A DNA stretch of 64,000 bases from positions 53,763-117,762 of the forward strand of contig NZ_VJZT01000002.1 of NCBI RefSeq assembly GCF_007097245.1, read 5' to 3'. The position numbers and the translations under genes were made by a program. Source of the DNA: Flavobacterium restrictum. GTDB lineage: Bacteria; Bacteroidota; Bacteroidia; Flavobacteriales; Flavobacteriaceae. The notes beneath the pieces were generated by a model. The model had not been told where the DNA came from and ran no database searches. It saw nothing but the letters and a program-made list of their open reading frames with translations. Shown here piece after piece: positions 52,420-62,869 of this stretch. Every line of letters starts with the position of its first letter. Positions within the stretch are counted from its first letter, which is position 1.

Positions 52420-55400
52420 TGGAATTGGAGCAATTAACAGCGGCATTAAAAGCCCACGATTTAGAATTGGTAATTGGACTGGAAACCCACGTTCGATTGA
52501 ATACCAAAACCAAGTTGTTTTGTTCTTGTCCAAATCAAGAAATAGAAACACCTAACGAAAATATATGTTCGGTTTGTACGGGACAAATGGGCGTTTTGCC
52601 TGCCTTGAATAAAGAAGCGATTACAAAAGCGATTTATTTTGGAAAAGCGGTCAATTCGACATTCAGTAACGAAGTGATTTCTTGGGATAGAAAGCATTAC
52701 GAATATCCGGATAATCCCAAAAACATTCAGATTACACAATTTCACAATCCGATTATTCCTGACGGTCAGGTTTCTTGTTATCGAAATGACGGTTCTCAAT
52801 TTACTGTAAATCTAACTCAGGTTCATATTGAAGAAGATGCTGCGAAATTGATGCACGAAAAGAAAATTTCGTTAGTCGATTTTAACAAAGCAGGAGTTCC
52901 GTTGATCGAAATTGTTACAGAACCTTGCGTTCGTAATATCGAAGATGCTTCGACTTACGCGCAATACATTCAACGAATTGTTCAGAATTTAGGAATCTCT
53001 GAAGCGAATTTAGAAAAAGGAGAATTCAAATCGGATGTTTCGGTTTCTTTGCGTAAAATAAATTCAGATGTTTTAAACCCAAGAACAGAAATCAAAAACT
53101 TGAACTCATTTAAGTTTATGGTGGAAGCTTTGAAAGAAGAGGTAGAAAAACAATTCAATTATTTCGTAGAAAATTCCGCATTTAGACCTGATCAAACAAC
53201 GGTTTTGTGGGATGCTGATTTGAAGCAAACTAAAGTAATGCGTAAAAAAGAATTCGAAGCGGATTACCGTTTTATTTCGGAGCCAGATTTACCTTTTGTA
53301 AATATCAAAGCGGAGATTGATGCGATTTCTGTAGATACAAGCGCCTTGCCTTATGCGGTGGAATCTATTTTGATTAACGGCGGTGTTTTGCCACAAGATG
53401 CTAAATTTTTCACGGCAGATGCATTGCGTTCAAGAACGTTCGTGACTTTAAATAACGAAATTAATGATCCTTCGTTTGTTGCTAAAACTTTGGCGAACAA
53501 TGTTAAGGCAGAAGACTACGCTAAAATCCATAATATTGCCCATTTAACAACCATTTTTGTGTTGTTTAAAGCCGAAAAAATCACGGCAGTTTTAGTTCAA
53601 AATGCGATTGCGGGTTATTTAAAAGATCAAAATTTCGATTATGATAAATACTTAGCAGATAACACCATTTCTGAAGATAAAATCCAAGAAGTTATTGCAA
53701 AAGTAATTTCAGAAAATGAGGCTGTTGCCAATGATATCAAAGCTGGAAATGAAGGCAAAGCTGGAATTTTAGTTGGTAAAATTTTAAGTGTTGTAGGTAA
53801 AGGTGCCGATGGAAAAGTAATTCGTAAAATTATTTTAGATCAATTAGCCGCAGGGACAGGTCGCGACCTGTCCGTACACGATGCCGGTAATGTTTTGTCC
53901 GTGCCGTCCGATATTTCTGTAGGGATAGGTCGCAACCTGTCCGTACGCGATTCGTCCGCACAAGAAGAAAGTCTTCCTGAAATCCCGATTATTATAAAAG
54001 ACATTTATAGAACACATAAAATTTCACAATTATCAGAAGAGAGCATCAAAGAAGAAGTGATGTTGTCGGGTTGGGTTGCGAGTGTTCGTGATCACGGTGA
54101 TTTGATGTTTATCGATTTACGTGATTCGAGTTATGAAATTTTCCAAGTTCGTATCAGTAGAGAATCGTTTCCTAACATTGATGAATTAGTGAAATTGAAA
54201 CCAGAATCGGTTATTTCGGTAACGGGTATTGTGGTTGGGCGTAATGAAGATGATTACAATGCAGGTTTGCGTACGGGTAAAATCGAGTTGGAAACTTCTG
54301 CTTTAGAAATTTTAAATTTGTCTAAAACTTTGCCTTTTGAAATCAAAAGAGCGGCCAAAACAAACGAAGCAATTCGTTTTCAATACAAGTTTTTAGATCA
54401 TAGAAATGAAGAAGTTAGAAGAGCAATCGTAAACCGTCATAAAGTAATTAAGTTATTGCGTGACATTTTAGATAACGAAGAGTTTTTAGAAATTGAAACG
54501 CCAATTTTGAGTGCAGGAACTGATGAAGGAGCACGTGAATTTATTGTTCCTACACGTAAAGGTTCAGGGTTGTTTTATACGCTTCCACAAGCGCCACAAC
54601 AGTTCAAACAAATGTTGATGGTAAGTGGTTATGAGAAATATTTCCAAATTGCCCGTTGTTTTAGAGATGAGGATTCTCGTGGAGATCGTCAGCCAGAATT
54701 TACGCAGTTGGATATCGAAATGGCGTACGCAAGTATGCAGCAAATTATAGATTTAAACACCAAAATGTTTAATGAAGTAGTGAAGAAAATATATGGCAAC
54801 AAGTGGATTTTACGTCCGTTTGAAGTGATTACTTATAAAGACGCAATGGATTTTTACGGTTGTGATAGACCAGATTTGCGTTACGGTTTAAAAATGCAGG
54901 ACATTACCGATATCGTAAAAGAGACTACTTTTCAAGTGTTTTCTAAACCAATTGAAGAAGGTGGAATTGTAAAATGTATCAAAGTTTCGGCTACAGCCCA
55001 AGGAAACAAACGTATGTCTAAAGGGCAAATCGAAACGTTGACTGCTGTTGCACAACAACACGGTTTAGGTGGATTGGCTTATATTATTGTGAATGAAGAT
55101 GAGTTGCAATCGCCCATTATTAAATTTTTAGGCGAAGAAATTGCAACAGGAATTATAAAAGCTACCGATGCACAAGTAGGCGATATTGTATTCTTTTCGG
55201 CGGCAGATTATGCAACGGCTAATAAAGCTTTGGATGCAGTTCGTCAAGAAATGGGTAGAATGTTGAACTTGATCAATCCAAAGGAATTACGTCCAGCTTG
55301 GGTGGTTGATTTTCCAATGTTTGAAAGGACAGATGAAGGAAGATGGACGTTTACACACAATCCATTCTCAATGCCTGCGATTTATGATTTGCAAAAGCAC

Positions 55401-55787
55401 ATGACGGGTACTGATGAAGAAATCGGAACGATCATCGCTCAACAATATGATATTATATTAAACGGATACGAAATTGGTGGAGGATCCGTTCGTGCGCACA
55501 AATCGGAGATTCTGGAAGCAACGTTTAGAAATATGGGTTACAACAAAGAAGAAATGATGAAAAGCGTTGGAACGATGTACAAAGCTTTCCAATACGGAGC
55601 ACCGCCACACGGAGGAATTGCTTGGGGCATCGATCGTTTGATGATGATTTTAGAGAAAAAAGCGTCTATTCGTGAAGTTATGGCTTTCCCTAAAACCGGT
55701 TCTAGTGAAGATTTATTATTTGGAGCACCATCGATTTTATCTGATAAAAAGGTAGAAGAAATGAATGTGAAGATTATGCGGAAATAG
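52419..55787 (+). CDS. gatB/aspS: GatB-aspartyl-tRNA synthetase fusion
   Basis: A 1122-residue bifunctional protein. Residues about 1-477 are GatB (LELVIGLETHVRLNTKTKLF, then DRKHYEYPDNPKNIQITQFH, and the YqeY-like end GKAGILVGKILSVVGKG). A linker, about 478-525, follows, and from about 527 a complete bacterial AspRS: OB-fold (SGWVASVRDHGDLMFIDLRD), class II motif 2 FRDEDSRGDRQPEFTQLDIE (about 747), GAD insertion (GGLAYIIVNEDELQSPIIKF) and motif 3 GGIAWGIDRLMMIL (about 1065). The fusion would couple Asp-tRNA(Asn) formation to its amidation. The linker is encoded by two palindromic repeats. A full-length AspRS and GatB are both present, so it is no frameshift artefact. Confidence 0.95.
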   Translation: MELEQLTAALKAHDLELVIGLETHVRLNTKTKLFCSCPNQEIETPNENICSVCTGQMGVLPALNKEAITKAIYFGKAVNSTFSNEVISWDRKHYEYPDNPKNIQITQFHNPIIPDGQVSCYRNDGSQFTVNLTQVHIEEDAAKLMHEKKISLVDFNKAGVPLIEIVTEPCVRNIEDASTYAQYIQRIVQNLGISEANLEKGEFKSDVSVSLRKINSDVLNPRTEIKNLNSFKFMVEALKEEVEKQFNYFVENSAFRPDQTTVLWDADLKQTKVMRKKEFEADYRFISEPDLPFVNIKAEIDAISVDTSALPYAVESILINGGVLPQDAKFFTADALRSRTFVTLNNEINDPSFVAKTLANNVKAEDYAKIHNIAHLTTIFVLFKAEKITAVLVQNAIAGYLKDQNFDYDKYLADNTISEDKIQEVIAKVISENEAVANDIKAGNEGKAGILVGKILSVVGKGADGKVIRKIILDQLAAGTGRDLSVHDAGNVLSVPSDISVGIGRNLSVRDSSAQEESLPEIPIIIKDIYRTHKISQLSEESIKEEVMLSGWVASVRDHGDLMFIDLRDSSYEIFQVRISRESFPNIDELVKLKPESVISVTGIVVGRNEDDYNAGLRTGKIELETSALEILNLSKTLPFEIKRAAKTNEAIRFQYKFLDHRNEEVRRAIVNRHKVIKLLRDILDNEEFLEIETPILSAGTDEGAREFIVPTRKGSGLFYTLPQAPQQFKQMLMVSGYEKYFQIARCFRDEDSRGDRQPEFTQLDIEMAYASMQQIIDLNTKMFNEVVKKIYGNKWILRPFEVITYKDAMDFYGCDRPDLRYGLKMQDITDIVKETTFQVFSKPIEEGGIVKCIKVSATAQGNKRMSKGQIETLTAVAQQHGLGGLAYIIVNEDELQSPIIKFLGEEIATGIIKATDAQVGDIVFFSAADYATANKALDAVRQEMGRMLNLINPKELRPAWVVDFPMFERTDEGRWTFTHNPFSMPAIYDLQKHMTGTDEEIGTIIAQQYDIILNGYEIGGGSVRAHKSEILEATFRNMGYNKEEMMKSVGTMYKAFQYGAPPHGGIAWGIDRLMMILEKKASIREVMAFPKTGSSEDLLFGAPSILSDKKVEEMNVKIMRK
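53854..53942. repeat. Two palindromic repeats inside the gatB/aspS coding linker
   Basis: GGACAGGTCGCGACCTGTCC at 53854-53873 is a perfect 20-bp palindrome; GGATAGGTCGCAACCTGTCC at 53923-53942 is a copy with two changes. They are 69 bp (23 codons) apart and translate to GTGRDLSV and GIGRNLSV. The DNA around them is far more GC-rich than the rest of the gene. Confidence 0.85.
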
Positions 55788-55805
55788 AATTTACAATAGC
55801 ATGAC

Positions 55806-55837
55806 AAAAACGCCTCCAAAATCAGAGGCGTTTTTTT
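55806..55837 (+). terminator. Terminator of the gat operon
   Basis: Stem AAAAACGCCTC / GAGGCGTTTTT with 8-nt loop and T run, 19 bp past the fusion gene stop. Confidence 0.85.
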
Positions 55838-55915
55838 GTTGAATACAAAGCTATAAATGTTGATAACTTAACTGCTTAAAAAGGCATTTAATACGTTATA
55901 TAATTTGCGTTTTTA

Positions 55916-55923
55916 TATATTTG
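55916..55923 (+). promoter_or_regulatory. Promoter -7 box (TATATTTG) of gyrB
   Basis: TATATTTG matches TAnnTTTG, 39 bp before the gyrB ATG. Confidence 0.5.
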
Positions 55924-55956
55924 CGTGTTAGACAAAAATTACATTTTTTAGAATAA

Positions 55957-57906
<1,950 letters not shown>

Positions 57907-57958
57907 ATTAGAGGATTGATAACAACAATCAATTTGAATAATTAATAAAGATAAAAAC

Positions 57959-58894
57959 ATGAAAGTTACCATTGTAGGAGCAGGAAATGTAGGCGCAACC
58001 TGTGCAGATGTGATTTCTTATAGAGGAATTGCAAGTGAAGTAATTTTATTAGACATTAGAGAAGGTTTTGCCGAAGGTAAGGCTATGGATATTTCTCAAT
58101 GTGCCACAAATACTGGTTTCAACACCGTAGTATCCGGCGTTACTAATGATTATACCAAAACAGCCAATAGCGATGTAGTTGTAATTACATCTGGAATTCC
58201 TAGAAAACCAGGAATGACTAGGGAAGAACTAATAGGAATCAATGCAGGAATTGTAAAAACTGTTTCCGAAAACGTATTGGTTCACTCTCCTAATACAATT
58301 GTAGTGGTAGTGTCAAATCCTATGGATACCATGACCTATCTAGCATTGAAAGCTACGGGTTTACCTAAAAATAGAATCATTGGAATGGGTGGCGCATTAG
58401 ACAGCTCTCGTTTTAGATACTATTTATCCAAAGCGTTAAACAAACCTGCCAATGATATTTCGGCTATGGTTATTGGCGGACACGGCGATACTACCATGAT
58501 TCCGTTGACACGATTGGCTTCCTATAATGGGATCCCTGTTTCAGAATTTCTTTCGCAAGAAGAATTAGCATTAGTAGCCGCAGCAACTATGGTTGGTGGC
58601 GCAACACTTACAGGACTTTTAGGAACTTCCGCTTGGTATGCTCCAGGAGCTTCGGTGGCGTATTTAGTGGACAGTATTTTGAACGATCAAAAGAAAATGA
58701 TTGCTTGTTCAGTACTACTTGATGGCGAATATGGCCAAAATGACATTTGCATTGGCGTACCTTGTATTATAGGTAAAAACGGAATAGAAGAAATTCTTGC
58801 TATCGAATTGAACGATGCCGAAAAAGCAGCGTTTGCCAAAAGTGCTGACGCAGTTAGAAATATGAATGCCGATTTAAAAACGGTTTTAGCATAA
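57959..58894 (+). CDS. mdh: Malate dehydrogenase
   Basis: A 311-residue LDH-like malate dehydrogenase. NAD-binding GAGNVGATCADVI (residues 7-19), substrate Arg in TSGIPRKPGMTREEL, and catalytic His in VIGGHGDTTMIP (about residue 176). Oxidises malate to oxaloacetate in the TCA cycle. The Arg in the mobile loop indicates malate, not lactate. Followed by a strong terminator. Confidence 0.96.
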   Translation: MKVTIVGAGNVGATCADVISYRGIASEVILLDIREGFAEGKAMDISQCATNTGFNTVVSGVTNDYTKTANSDVVVITSGIPRKPGMTREELIGINAGIVKTVSENVLVHSPNTIVVVVSNPMDTMTYLALKATGLPKNRIIGMGGALDSSRFRYYLSKALNKPANDISAMVIGGHGDTTMIPLTRLASYNGIPVSEFLSQEELALVAAATMVGGATLTGLLGTSAWYAPGASVAYLVDSILNDQKKMIACSVLLDGEYGQNDICIGVPCIIGKNGIEEILAIELNDAEKAAFAKSADAVRNMNADLKTVLA

Positions 58895-58915
58895 GAATTT
58901 ATCATATATGTAAGG

Positions 58916-58943
58916 AAGACTGCATTTGTGCAGTCTTTTTTTT
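58916..58943 (+). terminator. Terminator of mdh
   Basis: Stem AGACTGCA / TGCAGTCT, loop TTTG, T run. Confidence 0.9.
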
Positions 58944-58963
58944 GAGATTAATTCATAAATAAA

Positions 58964-58994
58964 TTGGTTAATCTTTCCGTTAATTATATATTTG
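58964..58994 (+). promoter_or_regulatory. Promoter of secDF (TTG-N20-TATATTTG)
   Basis: TTG at 58964-58966 and TATATTTG at 58987-58994 with 20-bp spacing match the Bacteroidetes sigma-A promoter best among those seen here. It gives a leader of roughly 120 nt before the secDF ATG. Confidence 0.65.
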
Positions 58995-59118
58995 CTCGGT
59001 TTAAAAAAAATGTTGTAATTCTAGGTAGATTTTTATATCCTATAAAAACGTTGTCAGGTCTTATATCGAGAGGTTTAAAGCAAAATAAATAATAAAAAAT
59101 AATTAATTTTTAGTAATA

Positions 59119-62097
59119 ATGCAGAATAAAGGACTTATTAAATTTTTCGCAATTCTATTTGCATTGGTAAGTATTTACCAACTTTCTTTCACTTTTGTTT
59201 CCAATAAAGTAGCAAGTGATGCCAAAACTTTATCCGGAGGAAATTCCGAAAAAGAAATAAAATATTTAGATTCTATTGGTAAAGAAACAGTCTTTAATCT
59301 TGGATTTACCAATTTTACTTACAACGAAGTAAAAGACAAACAAATCAATAAAGGGCTTGACTTGGAGGGAGGAATCAACGTTATTCTTCAAATCTCGGTT
59401 AAAGACATTTTGAAAGGATTATCTAATAATTCGAAAAATCCAGTTTTCAATAAATCTTTGGCTGATGCCACTGCGAATCAAAAAGGAAATCAAACGTATA
59501 TTGATGCTTTTTTTGATGCTTTTGAAGCCAATTCTAATGGAACTGTAAAGTTAGCTTCTCCTGATATTTTTGCAAACAGAAGTTTACAAGGTGATGGTGG
59601 AGTTGATTTTCAAATGACGGATGCACAAGTAAAAAAAGTAATCAAAAGAAAAGTTGACGAATCAGTTGAAAGTGCTTTTGGTGTATTAAGAAAACGTATC
59701 GATAAATTTGGTGTAACACAACCTAACATTCAAAAATTAGGAGAATCTGGACGTATTCTTGTGGAACTTCCAGGTGCAAAAGATGTGGATAGAATCAAAA
59801 AATTATTGCAAAGCACGGCTCAATTAGAGTTTTGGGAAACCTATAAAGTAGACGAAATTGGGACTTTTTTGATGGCCGCCAATGAAGCATTGAAAAAAAC
59901 AGAAACCAACAAAGTAGCTGTAAAAGCAACTCCTAAAGATTCTATTAGTGCTTTATTAACTGATGGAAAAGATTCGGCAGCTAGCAAAAAAGGAAATAAT
60001 CCATTATTAGACAAAATTATTGCACAAGGTGGCGGACCAGTTCTAGGACTTTTTTCTCCAAAAGACACCGCAGTTGTTAGTGGTTATTTAAAAAGAGCTG
60101 ACATTAGAATTTTATTGTCAGGAGATCAACGATATGCCAAATTTGTTTGGGGTAAACCAACAACCATTACCGATGCAAAAGCAAAAAATAAAGAAATTGA
60201 CGCTGTAGAATTATACGCCTTAAAAGGAAATAGAGACAATATACCTGCTATGGGTGGAGGCGTTGTAACTGATGCCAAAGATACTTTTGACCAATCAGGA
60301 AAACCAGCTGTTTCTATGCAAATGAATAATCAAGGTGCTAAATCTTGGGAAGAATTAACTGGAAGAGCTTACACACAAAAAAGCAATATTGCTATTGTAT
60401 TAGATAATATTGTTTACTCTGCTCCAGGAGTTTCTAGTGGACCTATTTCAGGAGGAAGATCAGAGATTTCAGGTACTTTTGACGTTACAGAAACCAAAGA
60501 TTTAGCGAATGTTTTGCGTGCAGGTAAATTACCAGCAGCAGCAGACATTGTGCAATCAGAAGTTGTAGGACCATCCTTGGGTCAAGAAGCCATTACTTAC
60601 GGAACAACATCTGCTATCGTTGGATTACTTTTAGTTTCCCTTTGGATGTTGGTGTATTATGGTAAAGCAGGTTGGTATGCCAATATCGCTTTGGCAGTAA
60701 ACTTATTATTCTTGTTTGGAATTTTGGCTAGTTTAGGAGCTGTACTTACCTTGCCTGGTATTGCTGGTATCGTTTTAACAATGGGTACTGCAGTAGATGC
60801 GAACATTATTATTTACGAACGAGCCAAAGAGGAATTGCGATCTGGTAAAACTCTAGGCGAATCCGTAATTGCTTCCTACAGTTGGAAAGGCGCAATGCGT
60901 TCTATTGTAGATGCAAACGTAACGCACATTCTTATTGGAACGGTATTATTTGTTTTTGGTTCAGGACCAATAAAAGGTTTTGCTACAACATTATTAATTG
61001 GTATTATTACCTCTTTATTTACTTCTATTTTTATTGCACGAATCTTTATCGATAAAAATATTGCTGGTAAAAACGATTTATCATTTGTGACTAATTTTTC
61101 TAAAAACTTTTTCACCAACTTTCATTACGATTTCTTGAAAGTAAAAAAATGGACGTATTTATTCTCCAGTATTGTAGTAATAGTTAGTATCATCTCTTTG
61201 TTTACGAATGGTTTAGATCAAGGGGTAGATTTTGTAGGAGGTAGAACATTCCAAGTACGTTTTGAAAAACCAATTGAACCAGAAACGGTAAAAGCAGAAT
61301 TGGCAAAAGCTTTTGAAGGAAGTGCCGAGGTTAAGATTTTTGGTAACAACAACCAATTAAAAATCACAACCAAATACAAAGTACAAGATCACGGAACCAA
61401 AGCTGACGAGGATGTCAATAAATTATTGTATGCGAATTTAAAGCAACATTTTTCTGCCTCAATGACGTATGACAAATTTGTTAATGCTTATGAAGGCAAA
61501 CAATTAGGTGTTGTAATGGCTTCAAAAGTAGGACCAACAGTTGCCGAAGATATTAAAACTAATGCCTATTGGGCCGTTCTTGGTGCCATGCTAATTGTGT
61601 TCCTATACTTATTTATAAGTTTTAGAAAATGGCAATATGGTTTGGGAGCTATAGCAGCCGTAGCGCATGACGTTATATTTGTATTGGGAATTTATTCGTT
61701 GTGTTACAAATTCATGCCTTTTGGTATGGAAATCGACCAACATTTCATCGCAGCAATTCTAACCGTTATAGGTTATTCTATGAATGATACCGTTATTGTA
61801 TTTGATAGAGTTCGTGAATTTTTGGATGGTAAAACCAAAGGAAATTTTGGCGAAATTGTAAATAAATCAATCAACTCAACTATGTCTAGAACAATCAATA
61901 CTTCGTTGACTATGATTGGAGTATTGTTAATCATGTTTATTTTTGGAGGCGAATCTATACGTGGATTTATTTTTGCGATGTTAGTAGGTATTGTAGTAGG
62001 AACGTATTCGTCGTTATTTATTGCAACTCCAGTACTTGTAGATACGATTTCTGCAAGTGATAAAGAATTGATTGAAAAACAGCATTTAGAAAGCTAG
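59119..62097 (+). CDS. secDF: Protein translocase subunit SecDF (fused)
   Basis: A 992-residue inner-membrane translocase accessory protein in which SecD and SecF are one chain. SecD half: first helix near residue 8-30, LDLEGGINVILQISVKDIL, a long periplasmic region (KRIDKFGVTQPNIQKLGESG), then membrane helices with GIAGIVLTMGTAVDANIIIY. SecF half from about 670: GVDFVGGRTFQVRFEKPIEP, and IGYSMNDTVIVFDRVREFL. Uses proton flow to aid late export. The fused form is usual in Bacteroidetes. Confidence 0.95.
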   Translation: MQNKGLIKFFAILFALVSIYQLSFTFVSNKVASDAKTLSGGNSEKEIKYLDSIGKETVFNLGFTNFTYNEVKDKQINKGLDLEGGINVILQISVKDILKGLSNNSKNPVFNKSLADATANQKGNQTYIDAFFDAFEANSNGTVKLASPDIFANRSLQGDGGVDFQMTDAQVKKVIKRKVDESVESAFGVLRKRIDKFGVTQPNIQKLGESGRILVELPGAKDVDRIKKLLQSTAQLEFWETYKVDEIGTFLMAANEALKKTETNKVAVKATPKDSISALLTDGKDSAASKKGNNPLLDKIIAQGGGPVLGLFSPKDTAVVSGYLKRADIRILLSGDQRYAKFVWGKPTTITDAKAKNKEIDAVELYALKGNRDNIPAMGGGVVTDAKDTFDQSGKPAVSMQMNNQGAKSWEELTGRAYTQKSNIAIVLDNIVYSAPGVSSGPISGGRSEISGTFDVTETKDLANVLRAGKLPAAADIVQSEVVGPSLGQEAITYGTTSAIVGLLLVSLWMLVYYGKAGWYANIALAVNLLFLFGILASLGAVLTLPGIAGIVLTMGTAVDANIIIYERAKEELRSGKTLGESVIASYSWKGAMRSIVDANVTHILIGTVLFVFGSGPIKGFATTLLIGIITSLFTSIFIARIFIDKNIAGKNDLSFVTNFSKNFFTNFHYDFLKVKKWTYLFSSIVVIVSIISLFTNGLDQGVDFVGGRTFQVRFEKPIEPETVKAELAKAFEGSAEVKIFGNNNQLKITTKYKVQDHGTKADEDVNKLLYANLKQHFSASMTYDKFVNAYEGKQLGVVMASKVGPTVAEDIKTNAYWAVLGAMLIVFLYLFISFRKWQYGLGAIAAVAHDVIFVLGIYSLCYKFMPFGMEIDQHFIAAILTVIGYSMNDTVIVFDRVREFLDGKTKGNFGEIVNKSINSTMSRTINTSLTMIGVLLIMFIFGGESIRGFIFAMLVGIVVGTYSSLFIATPVLVDTISASDKELIEKQHLES

Positions 62098-62118
62098 TTT
62101 ACAGCTTCTTTTATAAAT

Positions 62119-62147
62119 AAAAACCGAGCAAATTGCTCGGTTTTTTT
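62119..62147 (+). terminator. Terminator of secDF
   Basis: Stem AAAACCGAGCA / TGCTCGGTTTT with 3-nt loop and T run, 22 bp after the stop. Confidence 0.9.
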
Positions 62148-62227
62148 ATGGCTGAAAATCATGAAAGTTTAGGCTAAATGAAGTTAACTATTTATTCAGA
62201 AAATTAAAAATGTTGACTAAAATCGTA

Positions 62228-62641
62228 TTAACCAACAACACTTTCAAAATCGAATACTTTTTTCAAAAAAGCTTTTAGTAATAATCTATTGGGTGCAATT
62301 CCAGATTTGATAAGCGCATTTTTGGAATTTATTTTGTCAACTGGAACTGAATTTGGATTTTGTTTTGTTCCCATAAACCAAAGCACAAAATTCAAATTAA
62401 TGGAGGGTGCTGGTACAATTTTTTCTTGTAAATAAACAATTGAATTTTGGTTGTCTTGAATCGTATTTATTATTTCATTAGACAATGATAATTGGTTTTG
62501 CGAGACTGACATCAAATTTTCTTCCTTTTTATTTTCTGCTAATTGGCTGTATCCTGAAACAGTCGAAGTAATGGTAAAAAGCAGTGTCAAGAAAACAGCA
62601 TTTCCTTTTTTATTGCATTCCTTTTTGTGTAAATGGTACAT
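62228..62641 (-). CDS. Hypothetical secreted protein
   Basis: A 137-residue protein with a signal peptide (hydrophobic AVFLTLLFTITSTV then SGYSQ, about residue 32). The mature part has NQLSLSNEIINTIQDNQNSI and a hydrophobic LNFVLWFMG patch, then a basic end. No family recognised. It lies between the secDF terminator and the T9SS gene, on the same strand as the latter but separated by 228 bp. Confidence 0.55.
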   Translation of the reverse strand: MYHLHKKECNKKGNAVFLTLLFTITSTVSGYSQLAENKKEENLMSVSQNQLSLSNEIINTIQDNQNSIVYLQEKIVPAPSINLNFVLWFMGTKQNPNSVPVDKINSKNALIKSGIAPNRLLLKAFLKKVFDFESVVG

Positions 62642-62869
62642 CTTTATAATTGGTTTTTAATAGCTATTTTTCAAAACTTTTGCGAAACTAAAGTAATAAA
62701 ACAGCCATCAAAAATATTTTCGACAAAACACCATTATAACCGATTAATTAACCATTTTACAACTTTAAAAAGCATTGAAGACCTCAAAAATAAAGCCTTA
62801 CAATGCTGGAAAAGAGTAAATTATAAAAAGTAGTAGTCCAAAACACATTTGAACTACTACTTTTGTAGA

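Noticed and set aside
52419..55787. GatB-AspRS as a sequencing-error fusion of two genes
   Set aside because: Both parts are complete, the linker is in frame for more than 40 codons, and no stop/start pair is seen at the junction.
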